Part shown: one piece after another, positions 25,167-35,908 of the stretch | Position numbering within the stretch: position 1 is the first letter of the stretch | Layout of the letters: every line of letters begins with the position of its first letter | NCBI RefSeq assembly: GCF_001294535.1 | Contig: NZ_LGIC01000007.1 | Span: 62,001-126,000 of the forward strand | Reading direction: 5' to 3' | DNA from: Cypionkella psychrotolerans | GTDB taxonomy: Bacteria > Pseudomonadota > Alphaproteobacteria > Rhodobacterales > Rhodobacteraceae | DNA length: 64,000 nucleotides | Notes under the pieces: model-generated | The model's input: only the letters and a program-made list of their open reading frames with translations | The model's database searches: none | Told to the model about the DNA's origin: nothing | Program-made: the position numbers and the translations under genes

Positions 25167-26525
25167 TTAGCCCGCCCCAAACATTTCCCCGACGAAAGCG
25201 GTGAGATCCGGCATCTGCCGCACGTTCATGCCCTCGACCTGCCCAAGTTTAGAACCCTTGGGCGCGATTGCCTGTGAGAAACCAAGTTTTGCGGCTTCTT
25301 TCAACCTGTTTTCGGTCTGACTGACCGGGCGCAGGGCCCCGGAGAGGCTGATTTCTCCGAATAATACAGTTTCGGGGGGGATGCTGACATCTTCGCGGGC
25401 CGAAATCAGCGCCGCGGCGACGGCGAGATCGGCGGCAGGCTCGGTCACGCGCATGCCGCCCGCGACGTTGAGGAAGACATCAAGGCCCGCAAACGGGATG
25501 CCACAGCGGGCTTCTAACACGGCGAGGATGGTGGAGAGGCGGCCTGAGTCGAGGCCAACCACGGTGCGGCGGGGGGTGCCGAGGGGAGAGGGAGCGACGA
25601 GGGCTTGGATTTCTGTGAGGACGGGCCTTGTGCCTTCGATGCCTGCGAAAACGGCTGATCCCGGAGAAGGCTGACCGCGCTCGGACAGGAACAGGGCGGA
25701 GGGGTTCAGCACCTGCTGCAAGCCGTTGCCCGTCATCTCAAACACGCCGATTTCATCGGCCGGGCCGAAGCGGTTTTTCACGGCGCGCAGGATGCGGAAT
25801 TGGTGGCCGCGCTCGCCTTCGAAATAGAGCACGGTATCGACCATGTGTTCAACCACGCGCGGGCCTGCGATCTGGCCGTCTTTGGTGACATGGCCGACGA
25901 GGATGACGGCGACACCGCGACGTTTGGCGAAGGTGACGAGTTCGTGGCACGCAGCGCGGACTTGGCTGACCGAACCGGGGGCTGAGTCGACGGTATCGAG
26001 CCACATGGTTTGGATCGAGTCGATGATGGCGAGGCCGGGGCGCTCGGTGTCCAACGTTGTCAGAATATCGCGCAGGTTGGTTTCTGCGCCGAGGGCGACG
26101 GGGGATTCGGTGAGGCCTAAGCGTTGCGCGCGCATTTGCACTTGGGCGGTGGCTTCCTCGCCCGAGATATACAGGCATTTGACGCCGTGGCGCGAGAAGG
26201 ACGCGGCGGCTTGCAGCAGCAGGGTGGATTTGCCGATGCCGGGGTCGCCGCCGACGAGGATCGCCGAGGCGGGCACGAGGCCGCCACCCAGCACGCGGTC
26301 TAGCTCATCTATGCCCGACGAGGCGCGCGGCGGGGCTTCGCCGACAGTGGCAAGGTCGGTCAGGTGGATGGCGCGGCCTTTGCCGCCCAAGGCTTTTGGG
26401 CCTGCCGAGAGGGGGGCTTCCTCGACCAAAGTGTTCCAGCCGCCGCAACCTTCGCATTTGCCGATCCATTTGCGATGCGCGGCCCCGCAGGTGGTGCAGG
26501 TGAAATTGGGGGAGTTTTTGCTCAT
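25167..26525 (-). CDS. radA: DNA repair protein RadA (Sms)
   Basis: A 452-aa recombination helicase that processes branched intermediates with RecA. It shows a zinc finger with C10, C13, C24 and C27, the Walker A motif VGGDPGIGKST (91-101), the RadA-specific KNRFG in RAVKNRFGPADEIG, and a C-terminal Lon-protease-like domain (about 265-450) that lacks protease activity in the family. Length is normal. It is preceded by the pqiA-like gene (31 bp) and followed by cvpA (17 bp). Confidence 0.96.
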   Translation of the reverse strand: MSKNSPNFTCTTCGAAHRKWIGKCEGCGGWNTLVEEAPLSAGPKALGGKGRAIHLTDLATVGEAPPRASSGIDELDRVLGGGLVPASAILVGGDPGIGKSTLLLQAAASFSRHGVKCLYISGEEATAQVQMRAQRLGLTESPVALGAETNLRDILTTLDTERPGLAIIDSIQTMWLDTVDSAPGSVSQVRAACHELVTFAKRRGVAVILVGHVTKDGQIAGPRVVEHMVDTVLYFEGERGHQFRILRAVKNRFGPADEIGVFEMTGNGLQQVLNPSALFLSERGQPSPGSAVFAGIEGTRPVLTEIQALVAPSPLGTPRRTVVGLDSGRLSTILAVLEARCGIPFAGLDVFLNVAGGMRVTEPAADLAVAAALISAREDVSIPPETVLFGEISLSGALRPVSQTENRLKEAAKLGFSQAIAPKGSKLGQVEGMNVRQMPDLTAFVGEMFGAG

Positions 26526-26556
26526 GGGGTTTCAATGCCCGGAAATCGCCGAGGCC

Positions 26557-26979
26557 TCAAGATGTTTCCGTTTTGTGCGAGATGAACAGCGAGGCGAGGA
26601 TGCAGGCGGTGAACAGATAGAGGCCCCATGCGGTCTCAATCGTGACATAACCCGCGCCCTTGGCGATGACGATGTAAAGCGCGATCAGGAACACCTCGGC
26701 CATGGCGAGTTTGCCCAAGGCGTGCAGGGCGGGGAGGGTTTGGGGCGAGAGCAGGCCGAAATGGATCAGCGCGAGGCCGAGGGTTTTGGCGAAGGGGGCG
26801 AAGATTGCCAGCGCCGTGACCAGCAGGGCGAGTGCGGGGGCGGTGCCCCACAAAGATTGCAGGCCGGTTATGACGGATATTTCATCCATGCCGAAGATCG
26901 GCAGCAAGGCGGCGCGCAGCAGGGGGGCGAACCATGCGATCGGGAATAGGATCAGCAGGACAAGATTGGCGTATTTCAC
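26557..26979 (-). CDS. PqiA-like integral membrane protein
   Basis: A 140-aa protein with four hydrophobic helices. LGKLAMAEVFLIALYIVIAKG corresponds to the conserved W-x-M-x-D/E-V-F segment of paraquat-inducible protein A; stated in two parts, LGKLAMAEVF and LIALYIVIAKG. PqiA proteins usually carry two such modules, and this is a single one. Its ATG overlaps the stop of the DUF1275 gene by 4 bp. A role in membrane lipid handling is inferred from the family. Confidence 0.7.
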   Translation of the reverse strand: MKYANLVLLILFPIAWFAPLLRAALLPIFGMDEISVITGLQSLWGTAPALALLVTALAIFAPFAKTLGLALIHFGLLSPQTLPALHALGKLAMAEVFLIALYIVIAKGAGYVTIETAWGLYLFTACILASLFISHKTETS

Positions 26980-27734
26980 AGCAGCGCCAAGGTCAGCAGG
27001 ATGGCGGCGAGGGGGAGCGAGAAGGCAAAACCGATCAGGCCGTAGCCCAAGGCGCCGACAATGCCGCCAAGCAGGAAGGTGCCGAGCAGCTGTAGCAGGA
27101 TGCTGAGTTTGGCGCGGTCGGCTGAGATCGGGCTGTGGAAGGCGCGGCCGTAGACGGCGCGGCCCAGCTCAATCCCGACATCGGTGATCATACCGGTGGC
27201 ATGGGTGGTGCGGATGCGGGCGTAGGAGATTTTGGTGATGGTGGCGTTTTGCAGGCCCATGATGAAGCACAACAGGCCAAGGCCAATCGGATGGGCGAGG
27301 CTATCGGGCAGTGGGCTTGCGCCCAACGCGGCGAGGGCTGCAAGCAGCGCGCCTTGCAGGCCAATGGGGAGGGAATATTGTCGGCTGGGTTTATGGGCGC
27401 GGCCCCAGTTGATCACGATGGCGCTGGTGGCGGCACCGCAGACAAACAGGCTGATCGCGAACAGGCTTTGGCCGACCAGCGCAAGATTTTGCAGCACGAG
27501 GTTATCGGCGAGGGCCGAGAGATAGCCGGTCATGTGTGAGGTATAGCTGCCGAGCAGGATAAAGCCCCCGGCATTGGCAGCGCCTGCGATGCCCGCGAGG
27601 ATCAGCGCCAAAGCGCGGTCAGAGGCGGCGGCGCGGTGATGCGCTGCGATCAGCCGAACTCGGCGCAGGGCCATGGATTTTGGCCCGGTTGCGCGGTTTG
27701 GCTTTTCGGATTGGGGCTTCGGCGCGGGGGACAT
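26976..27734 (-). CDS. DUF1275 (YoaK-like) membrane protein
   Basis: A 252-aa protein with six hydrophobic helices. GIAGAANAGGFILLGSYTSHMTGY matches the DUF1275 signature, in which a small-residue-rich helix is followed by SHMTGN; here split as GIAGAANAGGFILLG and SYTSHMTGY. FIMGLQNATITKIS and IRTTHATGMITDVGIELG are further family motifs. The start could instead be the internal ATG giving MALRRVRL, since the first 20 residues are basic and proline-rich. It heads the run that continues through the PqiA-like gene to radA. Function unknown. Confidence 0.8.
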   Translation of the reverse strand: MSPAPKPQSEKPNRATGPKSMALRRVRLIAAHHRAAASDRALALILAGIAGAANAGGFILLGSYTSHMTGYLSALADNLVLQNLALVGQSLFAISLFVCGAATSAIVINWGRAHKPSRQYSLPIGLQGALLAALAALGASPLPDSLAHPIGLGLLCFIMGLQNATITKISYARIRTTHATGMITDVGIELGRAVYGRAFHSPISADRAKLSILLQLLGTFLLGGIVGALGYGLIGFAFSLPLAAILLTLALL

Positions 27735-27793
27735 TGCGGCTCGGGGTTAAGGTCGGGGCAGTGTTACGCCGTGGCGCGCGCGGTGCAAGGGCG

Positions 27794-28540
27794 CTATTTG
27801 CCGGGCTTCGGCAAGGTGACCACATTGGCGTCGCGGTGATCTTCCAGATCGAAATCATAACCCAGAGTTGGCAGGATTTCTTTCAGATCGGCCTCCAGCC
27901 TTTTCAACTGTTTTTGTGCCTGCATTTCTTCGGCCTGCACATCGTCCATCCAGCGGCGGAGTTCGTCACAGGTGCGCCGCGCGATGGCCAGACGGTCGGT
28001 CAGGTGCTGCACTTCTTCCTGCCGCTGTTGCAGGAAGCTTTTGGCGCGGGCGACTTTGATGTCGGAATAGACTTGCGCCAGATCGCGGGTCTCAAGGCTC
28101 ATTTGGGCTGCGAGTTGCAGCAGTTCGGGTTCAAGATGCTGGAAATCGGGGTGCTAGCGCAGATGCTCCATCCGGGTGCGCATTGATTCGAACTCGGCGG
28201 ACAGGGCAAAGACCCCGGCGCGGTCGGCGGCATGGGCTTGGCGGTAGGCCTGCGCCACATCATCCATGCCGATGGCAAAGCTGCGGCGGCATTGCGCAGC
28301 GGGCGGGTAAAAGGTCATAAGGATCAGCAGTAGGGTCAGGCCGAGTTGCAGCCATATGCCCGCATTGGGCAGAGCCGTGCCGCCGAAGAACAAAGCGAAT
28401 TGCGGTCAAGGCAGCAGGCCAAAGGCGGCGGCGAGGCTGGCCCCGATCAGCACCAAAGCCAGCACGACGATCAGGCCCTGCGCCTCAGTTTGCACCACGA
28501 CGCGCGCCGCCTGCGCCGTCTCGCTCCAATTCACTGACAT
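27794..28540 (-). pseudogene. Membrane/coiled-coil protein gene with two in-frame nonsense codons
   Basis: One reading frame runs from ATG 28540 (MSVNWSETAQAARV) to the stop at 27794, but it is interrupted by TGA at 28406-28408 and TAG at 28154-28156. Both sides of each stop stay in the same frame and read as one protein of about 246 residues: helix LIVVLALVLIGASLAAAFGLLP, stop, PQFALFFGGTALPNAGIWLQ and a second helix, a helical stretch to RTRMEHLR, stop, HPDFQHLEPELLQLAAQMSL, and a coiled coil to VVTLPKPGK (each longer piece is described, not quoted in full). No frameshift is seen. TGA probably replaced TGG in a LLPWP motif. This is either a young pseudogene or a set of short separate proteins. 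Confidence 0.7.
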
Positions 28541-28733
28541 GATTACCCCACACATCCGCACAGCGGTTGGGTTTTGTCCCGCGCGCCTCTGGTCAATACC
28601 TTTCCGAATTATCGCAATTTTTGCAAACATTTTGCTTAAATCGCAGGTTGTTAGCGATCAAAGCTTCGGGCATAAGCATGGTTGTGTCTGGATCGGAAAC
28701 AGTGTTGCAATCTGTGCGGGAAATCGGCGCAGC

Positions 28734-29123
28734 TCACGTAGAAAGTCCGGTATACGCGAGCGCTGCGATCACCAGTGCAGCGCAGAGAATCACCAACATA
28801 TGCGCCCAGCGGGGATGCAGGCCCGATCGCCACGCTTCGCGCAGCCAATCTTGCAGTACATAGCCGTAGGTGAACAAAGTCATCGACCGGTTCATGCCGA
28901 GAAGGTCCGCGTCGGTGGGATGCCATGGCGCGAGCATCCAGAGCGTCAAAGCAATGCTGGTGATCACTTGCACCCAAGCCAGAATCCGATCATCCGAGCG
29001 CGCGTTCAGGCTGGCGATACCCGCGATGGCGATGGTGGCGGGCAGCAGGGTAATGGCAAGAGCGGGCAAGGGGTGCTCGACCAGTGCGATCAGCTGCGCG
29101 GCAAGGGTCAGCGGTTCGGTCAT
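28734..29123 (-). CDS. Small integral membrane protein of the mlaEF operon
   Basis: A 129-aa protein with three or four hydrophobic segments (about 12-40, 48-66, 105-125) and no recognised domain. Its ATG overlaps the mlaF stop by 4 bp (ATGA), so it is translated from the same mRNA as alr, mlaE and mlaF. It may be an accessory part of the lipid transporter, though nothing in the sequence proves it. Confidence 0.7.
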   Translation of the reverse strand: MTEPLTLAAQLIALVEHPLPALAITLLPATIAIAGIASLNARSDDRILAWVQVITSIALTLWMLAPWHPTDADLLGMNRSMTLFTYGYVLQDWLREAWRSGLHPRWAHMLVILCAALVIAALAYTGLST

Positions 29124-29866
29124 CTTACAGATTCGATGGGTCCGTCGGCGCGGCCATGTATGAATTGCTGAAGGTAGGGGTCGTCGGCTTGGTCCATGTC
29201 TGCCACCGGACCTGTCCAGCGGATCAGCCCATCATGCAGCATCGCCACGCGGTCGGCGATGGCGCGGACCGAGGACATGTCATGGGTGATCGTCATCGCG
29301 GTAGCACCCATTTCGGTGACAATCTCGCGGATCAGCGCGTTGATCACGCCGGACATGATCGGGTCCAGCCCGGTGGTGGGCTCATCAAAGAAAATGATCT
29401 CAGGTTCAGCGGCAATGGCGCGGGCGAGGCCGACGCGTTTTTGCATGCCGCCGGAGAGTTCGCCGGGGAACAGGTCAGCGGTTTCGGGTTTCAGGCCAAC
29501 GCGGCGGAGTTTTTCGATGGCAATGGCGCGGGCTTGGTCTTTTGGCAGTTTGGTGGCCCCCCGCATCAGGCGGAAAGCGACGTTTTCCCAGACCCGTAGC
29601 GAGTCAAAGAGGGCACCGCCTTGGAACAACATACCAAAGCGGGCAAGGAAGGCATCGCGATTTGCCTCGCGCACATCGGCGCCGTCCAGCGTGATGCGGC
29701 CCGAGTCGGGGGTGACAAGGCCGAGGATCGACTTCAGCAGCACGGATTTTCCAGTGCCGGAACCGCCGATGACCACCATGCTTTGCCCGCGCGGGATGGT
29801 CAGATTGACCCCACGCAACACGTGGTTTTTGCCGAAGGATTTGGCGACGCGCGAAAGCTCTATCAT
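29120..29866 (-). CDS. mlaF: ABC transporter ATP-binding protein, MlaF type
   Basis: A 248-aa ATPase with Walker A GGSGTGKSVLLKSI, signature LSGGMQKRVGLARA, Walker B IIFFDEPTTGLDP and the switch histidine in TITHDM. The LSGGM signature with Q-K-R-V is typical of the Mla group, which moves phospholipids between the outer and inner membranes. It overlaps mlaE by 4 bp. The usual partner MlaD (an MCE-domain protein) is not encoded here and must lie elsewhere. Confidence 0.9.
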   Translation of the reverse strand: MIELSRVAKSFGKNHVLRGVNLTIPRGQSMVVIGGSGTGKSVLLKSILGLVTPDSGRITLDGADVREANRDAFLARFGMLFQGGALFDSLRVWENVAFRLMRGATKLPKDQARAIAIEKLRRVGLKPETADLFPGELSGGMQKRVGLARAIAAEPEIIFFDEPTTGLDPIMSGVINALIREIVTEMGATAMTITHDMSSVRAIADRVAMLHDGLIRWTGPVADMDQADDPYLQQFIHGRADGPIESVR

Positions 29867-30657
29867 GATCCGAACATCACCGAGGTCAGTACGAAGTTGG
29901 CGGCGAGGATCAGGATCGAGGCGGTGGCGACGGCGTTCTTGGTGGCCGAGCCCACGCCCTGCGCGCCGCGACCGGAGTTCATGCCGTAATAGCAGCCGAT
30001 CAGGGTGGCGATGAAGCCGAAGACAGCACCCTTGATCAATGAGGAGACCACATCGGGGGTTTGCAGGAAATCGACGGTGTTCTTGATGTAGCTGGCGCGG
30101 TTGAAGCCCAACTGCTCGGTCGAGACCAGAAAGCCACCCATGATGCCGATGATGTCACCGACACCAACCAGCAGCGGCACGGTCAGAAAGCCTGCCAGCA
30201 CGCGGGGAACGGTAAGGTATTTCATTGGGTTGGTGGACAGGGTGGTGAGGGCGTCGATCTGCTCGGTCACCTTCATCGTGGCAATCTCAGCCGCGATGGA
30301 GGAGGTGACACGGGCGGCGATCATCAGGCCCACCAGCACCGGGCCAAGTTCGCGCACCATGCCGATGGCGACGATTTGCGGCACCACGGCCTCGGCGGAA
30401 AAGCGTTGGCCGCCGGCGTAGATTTGCAGGGCAAGCGCGCCGCCGGTGAAGATCGCGGTCAGACCAACGACGGGCAGGGAAAGCCAGCCGACCTGCATCA
30501 GGGCTGTGAAAAATTCACGGCGGTAGAAGGGGGGGCGGACGATATGCCATAGGGTCAGGGCCGCGTAGATCGCGATGCGGCCGATTGCGGCAAGGGCGTT
30601 GAAGGTGGCGCGGCCTAGGCTTGCCAGTGCCGAGGCGGGCAGGGCTAGAACGCTCAC
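29863..30657 (-). CDS. mlaE: ABC transporter permease, MlaE type
   Basis: A 264-aa permease with five or six membrane helices. Family marks are [37 protein letters not shown] and [21 protein letters not shown], the last given as [10 protein letters not shown] and IDALTTL. It forms the membrane core of a phospholipid transporter with MlaF. It overlaps alr upstream and mlaF downstream by 4 bp each, so production is tightly coupled to both. Confidence 0.92.
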   Translation of the reverse strand: MSVLALPASALASLGRATFNALAAIGRIAIYAALTLWHIVRPPFYRREFFTALMQVGWLSLPVVGLTAIFTGGALALQIYAGGQRFSAEAVVPQIVAIGMVRELGPVLVGLMIAARVTSSIAAEIATMKVTEQIDALTTLSTNPMKYLTVPRVLAGFLTVPLLVGVGDIIGIMGGFLVSTEQLGFNRASYIKNTVDFLQTPDVVSSLIKGAVFGFIATLIGCYYGMNSGRGAQGVGSATKNAVATASILILAANFVLTSVMFGS

Positions 30658-31703
30658 GCGGTGCCCTCGTAATAGCGCCGGATGTAGCGCGGGCTGAGGC
30701 TGGTCAGGATTTCATAGCCAATGGTGCCAGCGATATCGGCAAGCTCATCAACCGATTGATTGGGGCCGATGATGTCGAGAGAGCGGGGGATTTGCTGCAG
30801 GTGGCTGATATCGACGGTGATCAGATCCATCGAAACCCGGCCAATCAGCGGGCAGGGCGTGTCGCCATCCCAGAGCACGGCATTGTTCGACAGCGTGCGT
30901 GGCAGACCGTCAGCATAGCCCGCCGAAAGTGTGGCCACCACCGAGGGCGCTTCGGCGACCCAAGCGCAGGAATAGCCGACGGCCTCGCCGGGAGCGACGT
31001 CGCGGGTCTGGATGATCGGCAGCGACAGGGTCACGGCGGGGCGGGCGGCCTCATAGGGGCGGCCGCCATACAGGCCGATGCCGGGGCGGGTCAGGTCGAA
31101 GTGGTATTTTGCACCCAAGAGGATGCCGCCTGTGGCCGCGAGGGAGCGTGGCACGCCGGTACCGTTGGTCATCGCGAGGAAGGTGGCGAGTTGGGTTTCA
31201 TTCAGTCCATGGTCGGGATCATCGGCGCAGGCGAGATGCGACATCAACAGTTCCGGGCCAGCTTCGAGCACGAAGGGGGCAATCGCCTCCCATTCGGGTT
31301 CCTCCATGCCGAGGCGGTTCATCCCGGTATCCAGCTGCACGCCAAAGGCATGGCCGGGCAGCGATTCGAGATGGCGGGTGACTTGATCGAGGCTGTTGAG
31401 CATCGGCGTCAGGTCGAGATCGCCGATCATATCGGTGTCGCCGCCCATATGACCCGACAGGATGCAGATTTGCGGACCTGGGCCGAGGACTTGCCTTAGG
31501 GTGGCACCTTCTTCAGTGACGGCCACGAAAAAGCGGCGCGCACCGGCTTGGGCTAGGGCACGGGCGACCCGTGTGATGCCAAGCCCGTAGGCATCGGCTT
31601 TGACCACGGCAGCGGTCTGCACCCCCGAAGCGGAGGCTTTATCCAAGGCGCGCCAGTTGGCGGCGATGGCGTCGAGGTCGATGGAGAGGGTTGCTGTAGA
31701 CAT
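30654..31703 (-). CDS. alr: Alanine racemase
   Basis: A 349-aa fold-type III PLP enzyme that makes D-alanine for peptidoglycan. The PLP lysine is K35 in [11 protein letters not shown]; the catalytic tyrosine lies in AVGYSCAW, and RPGIGLYGG and DLITVDIS are conserved. Length fits the family. It leads the alr-mlaE-mlaF-membrane protein operon with 4-bp overlaps throughout. The upstream sequence has only a weak Shine-Dalgarno. Confidence 0.95.
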   Translation of the reverse strand: MSTATLSIDLDAIAANWRALDKASASGVQTAAVVKADAYGLGITRVARALAQAGARRFFVAVTEEGATLRQVLGPGPQICILSGHMGGDTDMIGDLDLTPMLNSLDQVTRHLESLPGHAFGVQLDTGMNRLGMEEPEWEAIAPFVLEAGPELLMSHLACADDPDHGLNETQLATFLAMTNGTGVPRSLAATGGILLGAKYHFDLTRPGIGLYGGRPYEAARPAVTLSLPIIQTRDVAPGEAVGYSCAWVAEAPSVVATLSAGYADGLPRTLSNNAVLWDGDTPCPLIGRVSMDLITVDISHLQQIPRSLDIIGPNQSVDELADIAGTIGYEILTSLSPRYIRRYYEGTA

Positions 31704-31763
31704 ATCGTGGTTTTGACAGGGCCGCGCGCGGGGTCAAGGGGGAATTCGCGGGTGAGCGTGATA

Positions 31764-31880
31764 GGGGGGCGGCCTCGGGGGGCATCGAGCCCCCGCTCGA
31801 CCGCTGCTGCCGCTGGGATTTTCTGGATAGCTGGCATCTGTAGAAGGTTTCGGAGCCTCCGGCGGGAGTATTTCAGAAAG
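31764..31880 (+). repeat. Composite intergenic repeat with dispersed repeat copy B
   Basis: A G/C-rich part (GGGGGCGGCCTCGGGGGGCA onward to GCTCGACCGC, 31765-31805) is followed by GGAGCCTCCGGCGGGAGTATTT (31852-31873). The same two parts in the same order recur at 34230-34350 upstream of dnaB's 3' end, so this is one copy of a larger repeat. Confidence 0.65.
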
Positions 31881-31908
31881 AGCAACTTGGGAGGAAGGTG
31901 TGTTTGGG

Positions 31909-32994
<1,086 letters not shown>

Positions 32995-33819
32995 GGGAGC
33001 CGCGCCCCGGTTCTCGACCCGGGGGCGAGAAAGACCAAAACCGGATACTTCGGGGCCTTGGCCCGCGATGGCCGACCTTGGGGTGGCACGGCACCGCCGG
33101 GCGTGGTCTTTATCTATGTCCCGGGGCGGGGCGGGCAGCACGCCGAACGGATATTGCAGGGCTTCGGCGGCATCCTGCAGGTTGATGGCTATGCCGCCTA
33201 CAAAGCCTGATCGCGCCCGACAGGACCGGTCCCGGCATCCAACGCGCCCATTGCTGGGTGCAGGCGCGCCGCAAGCTGATCGAGATCACCCGCACCGGGC
33301 CCGCGCCGATTGCAGAAGAAGGTGTGGCGCTCATCCGTGATCTCTATGCCATCGAGGCCGACATCCGCGGCAGCGACCCCGCCGCCAGACTGGCCATACG
33401 GGAGCAACGCTTTACGCCGATCCTCGCCCACATCGATGACTGGTTGATCCACCACTGCGCCCGCACCTCTGCGAAATCGTCCCTCGGCGAGGCGCTCACT
33501 TACATCGCCAAATACTGCGGCGGTCTTGGTCGCTTCTTGACAGATGGCCGCGTCGAGATTGACAACAACACCGTCGAACACACCATCCGCCCCATTGCCC
33601 TCAACCGGAAGAACGCCATCTTCGCGGGTCATGATGCCGGCGCCGAAAACTGGGCCGTCATCGCCTCGTTGATCGAGACCAGCAAAATGAACAACGTCGA
33701 TCCTCACGCTTGGCTGGCGGCAAGGCGCATCGCCATCGTGCAGGGCCACAAACAGAGCCATTTCAAAGACCTGCTCCCGTGGAACTTCCCCGTCACGGTG
33801 TGATCGGGACACCGCTTAC
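32995..33819 (+). mobile_element. Truncated IS66-family insertion sequence
   Basis: Transposase similarity starts in frame with PVLDPGARKTKTGYFGALAR, runs to LQVDGYAAYKA and then shifts frame to QARRKLIEITRTGPAP and on to DNNTVEHTIRPIALNRKN, NAIFAGHDAGAENWAVIASL and NMNNVDP-type residues. These are DDE_Tnp_IS66 features. The N-terminal half, with the first catalytic aspartate, is lost, and a frameshift near 33208 adds to the damage. At the right end, the sequence reading inward from 33819 on the minus strand is GTAAGCGGTGTCCCGATCA, a typical IS66 inverted repeat starting GTAAGCG. The left end is not found, so the copy cannot move by itself. Confidence 0.85.
33258..33803 (+). pseudogene. IS66 transposase, C-terminal part
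   Basis: An open frame of 181 codons covers the C-terminal third of the IS66 transposase, including the conserved EIDNNTVEHTIRP and the tail DLLPWNFPVTV. Translation of it alone would give no active transposase. The N-terminal portion is in another frame (about 32995-33210). Confidence 0.85.
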
Positions 33820-34229
33820 TGTTGGCCTATTTTGTCGGAGATGTTCCGGCGGGGTTGGCGGCATTGCGGGAGCTGTTTCACGAAGGTCGGCTCGTCATTG
33901 ATCAATTGATGTTGGGGCATCGCCGGAAGGCGCGGTCTTGCTGACGCTGTTTTCGCTGTCGAGGGGGAAGCATCGCGCTCTGGGGCGGGCGCGGCGTTGA
34001 TGGTGCTGCGCCCCGATACGGCGCTGCGGTTGCGCGAGGATGACAGCCAATTGGAGGTTGCGGGGGCGGCGCTAGTGCGGGCGGATGTCGGCATTGCGAT
34101 GGGGCTGCGGGCAATGAGGTGGCATTGTCGTCCGCCGATGTGGCACGGCTGGCGCTGGCGCGGGTGATCAAGCAGAGCCTTGGCTTGGCGCTTGCTGCGC
34201 GATCCGATCCGGGTGGGGCGATCTTGAAC
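33820..34229 (+). pseudogene. Decayed coding sequence interrupted by the IS66 element
   Basis: No intact frame spans this stretch, but coding-like pieces appear in changing frames: LAYFVGDVPAGLAALRELFH directly after the IS end, then ALMVLRPDTALRLREDDSQL, VAGAALVRADVGIAMG and NEVALSSADVARLALARVIK. These look like parts of one plus-strand gene that the IS66 element entered and that later decayed. The family cannot be recognised. The remainder up to dnaB (34230-34396) is the composite repeat and a short spacer. Confidence 0.4.
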
Positions 34230-34350
34230 CGGGGGCGGTCTCGGCCCCCATCGAGGGGGCGCTCGACCGCGCTGCCGGGGGATGGGGTGTTGAGCGGGGC
34301 GGATGGGGCTGGCCTGCGCCTCCGGCGGGGATATTTGCGCCAATGTGAAT
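34230..34350 (+). repeat. Composite intergenic repeat, second copy, with dispersed repeat copy C
   Basis: GGGGGCGGTCTCGGCCCCCA through GCTCGACCGCGCTGCC (34231-34276), then GCCTCCGGCGGGGATATTTG and CGCCAATGTGAAT (34317-34349). It matches the order of parts at 31764-31880. It ends 47 bp before the dnaB stop. Confidence 0.65.
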
Positions 34351-34396
34351 GGCAGGGGCTCGGCACTGTGTCAGGCTGTGCGGTGGGCTGGCGGCC

Positions 34397-35908
34397 CTAG
34401 AATCCCACGTCGTCGCCGGGGCCGGAGCCTTGCCATTGTTTGGCGAGGTTGCCAAAGCGGGTGAAGCGGCCCTCAAACGACAACTCGACATGGCCGATCG
34501 GGCCGTGACGTTGCTTGCCGATGATCACTTCAGCCTTGCCACGTACGCTTTCCATGGTGACCTGCCATTGCGCCATTTTTTCCAGCTCGTGATCGCCGGG
34601 CTTTTCGCGTTCTTTATAATATTCATCGCGGTAGACGAACATCACCACATCGGCGTCTTGCTCAATCGAGCCGGATTCGCGCAGATCGGACAGTTGCGGG
34701 CGCTTGTCTTCGCGGGATTCCACCTGACGGGAGAGCTGCGACAACGCGATCACCGGGATGTTGAGTTCTTTGGCGATAGCCTTCAGGCCTTGGGTGATTT
34801 CCGAGACTTCCTGCACCCGATTGTCGCCTTTGCCGGTGCCTTTCAGCAGCTGCAAATAGTCGATGATCAGCACATCTAGGCCATGCGTGCGTTTCAGGCG
34901 GCGGGCGCGGGCGGCGACTTGGCTGATCGGCAAAGCGGGGGTGTCGTCGATGTAGAGCGGGCAGGATTCCAAGGATTTCGCGGCTTCGACGAATTTACGG
35001 AATTCATGTTCTTGCATGTCGCCGCGGCGGATTTGCTCGGAGGGGACTTCGGAGGCTTCGGACAGGATACGGGCGGCGAGTTGCTCCGAACTCATCTCAA
35101 GGCTGAAGAAGCCGACGACGCCGCCCTCAACCGCGCCCTCGTGGCCGTCATGGGTGCGGCCGCGTTTGTAGGCTTTGGCGATGTTGAAGGCGATGTTGGT
35201 GGCGAGCGAGGTTTTGCCCATCGACGGGCGTCCTGCGAGGATCAGCAGGTCAGAGGCGTGCAGACCACCGAGTTTTTTATCGAGGTCAATCAGGCCGGTG
35301 GAAATCCCGGCCAGACCGCCGCCGCGCTGATAGGCGGCGTTGGCGACGTTGACGGCTTCGGTCACGGCTTTCAGGAAGGATTGGAAGCCACGCTCGGCGA
35401 CACCTTGCTCGCCGAGTTTATAAAGCCGCTGCTCGGCCTCGATGATCTGGTCTTTCGGTTCGGAGTCGATTTCAACCTTGGCGGCTTTGGCGGTCAGATC
35501 GCGGCCCAAGGCCATCAGTTCACGGCGCACGGCGAGATCGTAGATCATTTGGGCATAATCGCGGGCGGCGTAGGAGGAAATCGCCGCACCTGCGAGGCGG
35601 ACGAGGTAGGACGGACCGCCGAGTTCTTTCAGGCCTTCGTCGTCCTCGAAATAGATTTTCAGGGTGACGGGGGACACCAGCGCGTTTTTCTGGATGCGGG
35701 CAGCGCTGCGTTCAAAGATGCGCTGATGCACCGGGTCAAAGAAATGCTCGGGCTTCACGAGGGAAGCAATGCGGTCATAGACATCGTTATTTGTCAGGAT
35801 CGCGCCCAGCAGTTGCTGCTCGGCCTCGATGTTATGCGGCAGCGCCTCGGTTTCCGGGGCGGCGGCAAGGGCGGGTGGCATCGGGCGGAGGGTGGCAAGT
35901 TCGTTCAT
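34397..35908 (-). CDS. dnaB: Replicative DNA helicase
   Basis: A 503-aa hexameric helicase that unwinds DNA at the replication fork. The N-terminal domain begins PHNIEAEQQLLGAILTNNDV; the RecA-like domain has Walker A AGRPSMGKTSLATN, VIDYLQLL, ALSQLSRQVESR and SDLRESGSIEQDADVV. ATG 35908 has GAGG six bases upstream, so the open frame starting at 35989 is too long. Length is normal. It lies downstream of pyrE on the same strand; in related genomes alr normally follows, but here an SDR gene and IS66 debris separate them. Confidence 0.97.
   Translation of the reverse strand: MNELATLRPMPPALAAAPETEALPHNIEAEQQLLGAILTNNDVYDRIASLVKPEHFFDPVHQRIFERSAARIQKNALVSPVTLKIYFEDDEGLKELGGPSYLVRLAGAAISSYAARDYAQMIYDLAVRRELMALGRDLTAKAAKVEIDSEPKDQIIEAEQRLYKLGEQGVAERGFQSFLKAVTEAVNVANAAYQRGGGLAGISTGLIDLDKKLGGLHASDLLILAGRPSMGKTSLATNIAFNIAKAYKRGRTHDGHEGAVEGGVVGFFSLEMSSEQLAARILSEASEVPSEQIRRGDMQEHEFRKFVEAAKSLESCPLYIDDTPALPISQVAARARRLKRTHGLDVLIIDYLQLLKGTGKGDNRVQEVSEITQGLKAIAKELNIPVIALSQLSRQVESREDKRPQLSDLRESGSIEQDADVVMFVYRDEYYKEREKPGDHELEKMAQWQVTMESVRGKAEVIIGKQRHGPIGHVELSFEGRFTRFGNLAKQWQGSGPGDDVGF

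Noticed and set aside
28406-28408. TGA in the membrane/coiled-coil gene read as selenocysteine
   Set aside because: No known selenoprotein family, no cysteine homologue at this place, and a second stop (TAG) follows in the same frame.
33816-34343. Minus-strand open frame in the decayed region
   Set aside because: Pro/Arg/Ser-rich shadow translation; the plus-strand pieces look more like decayed coding sequence.
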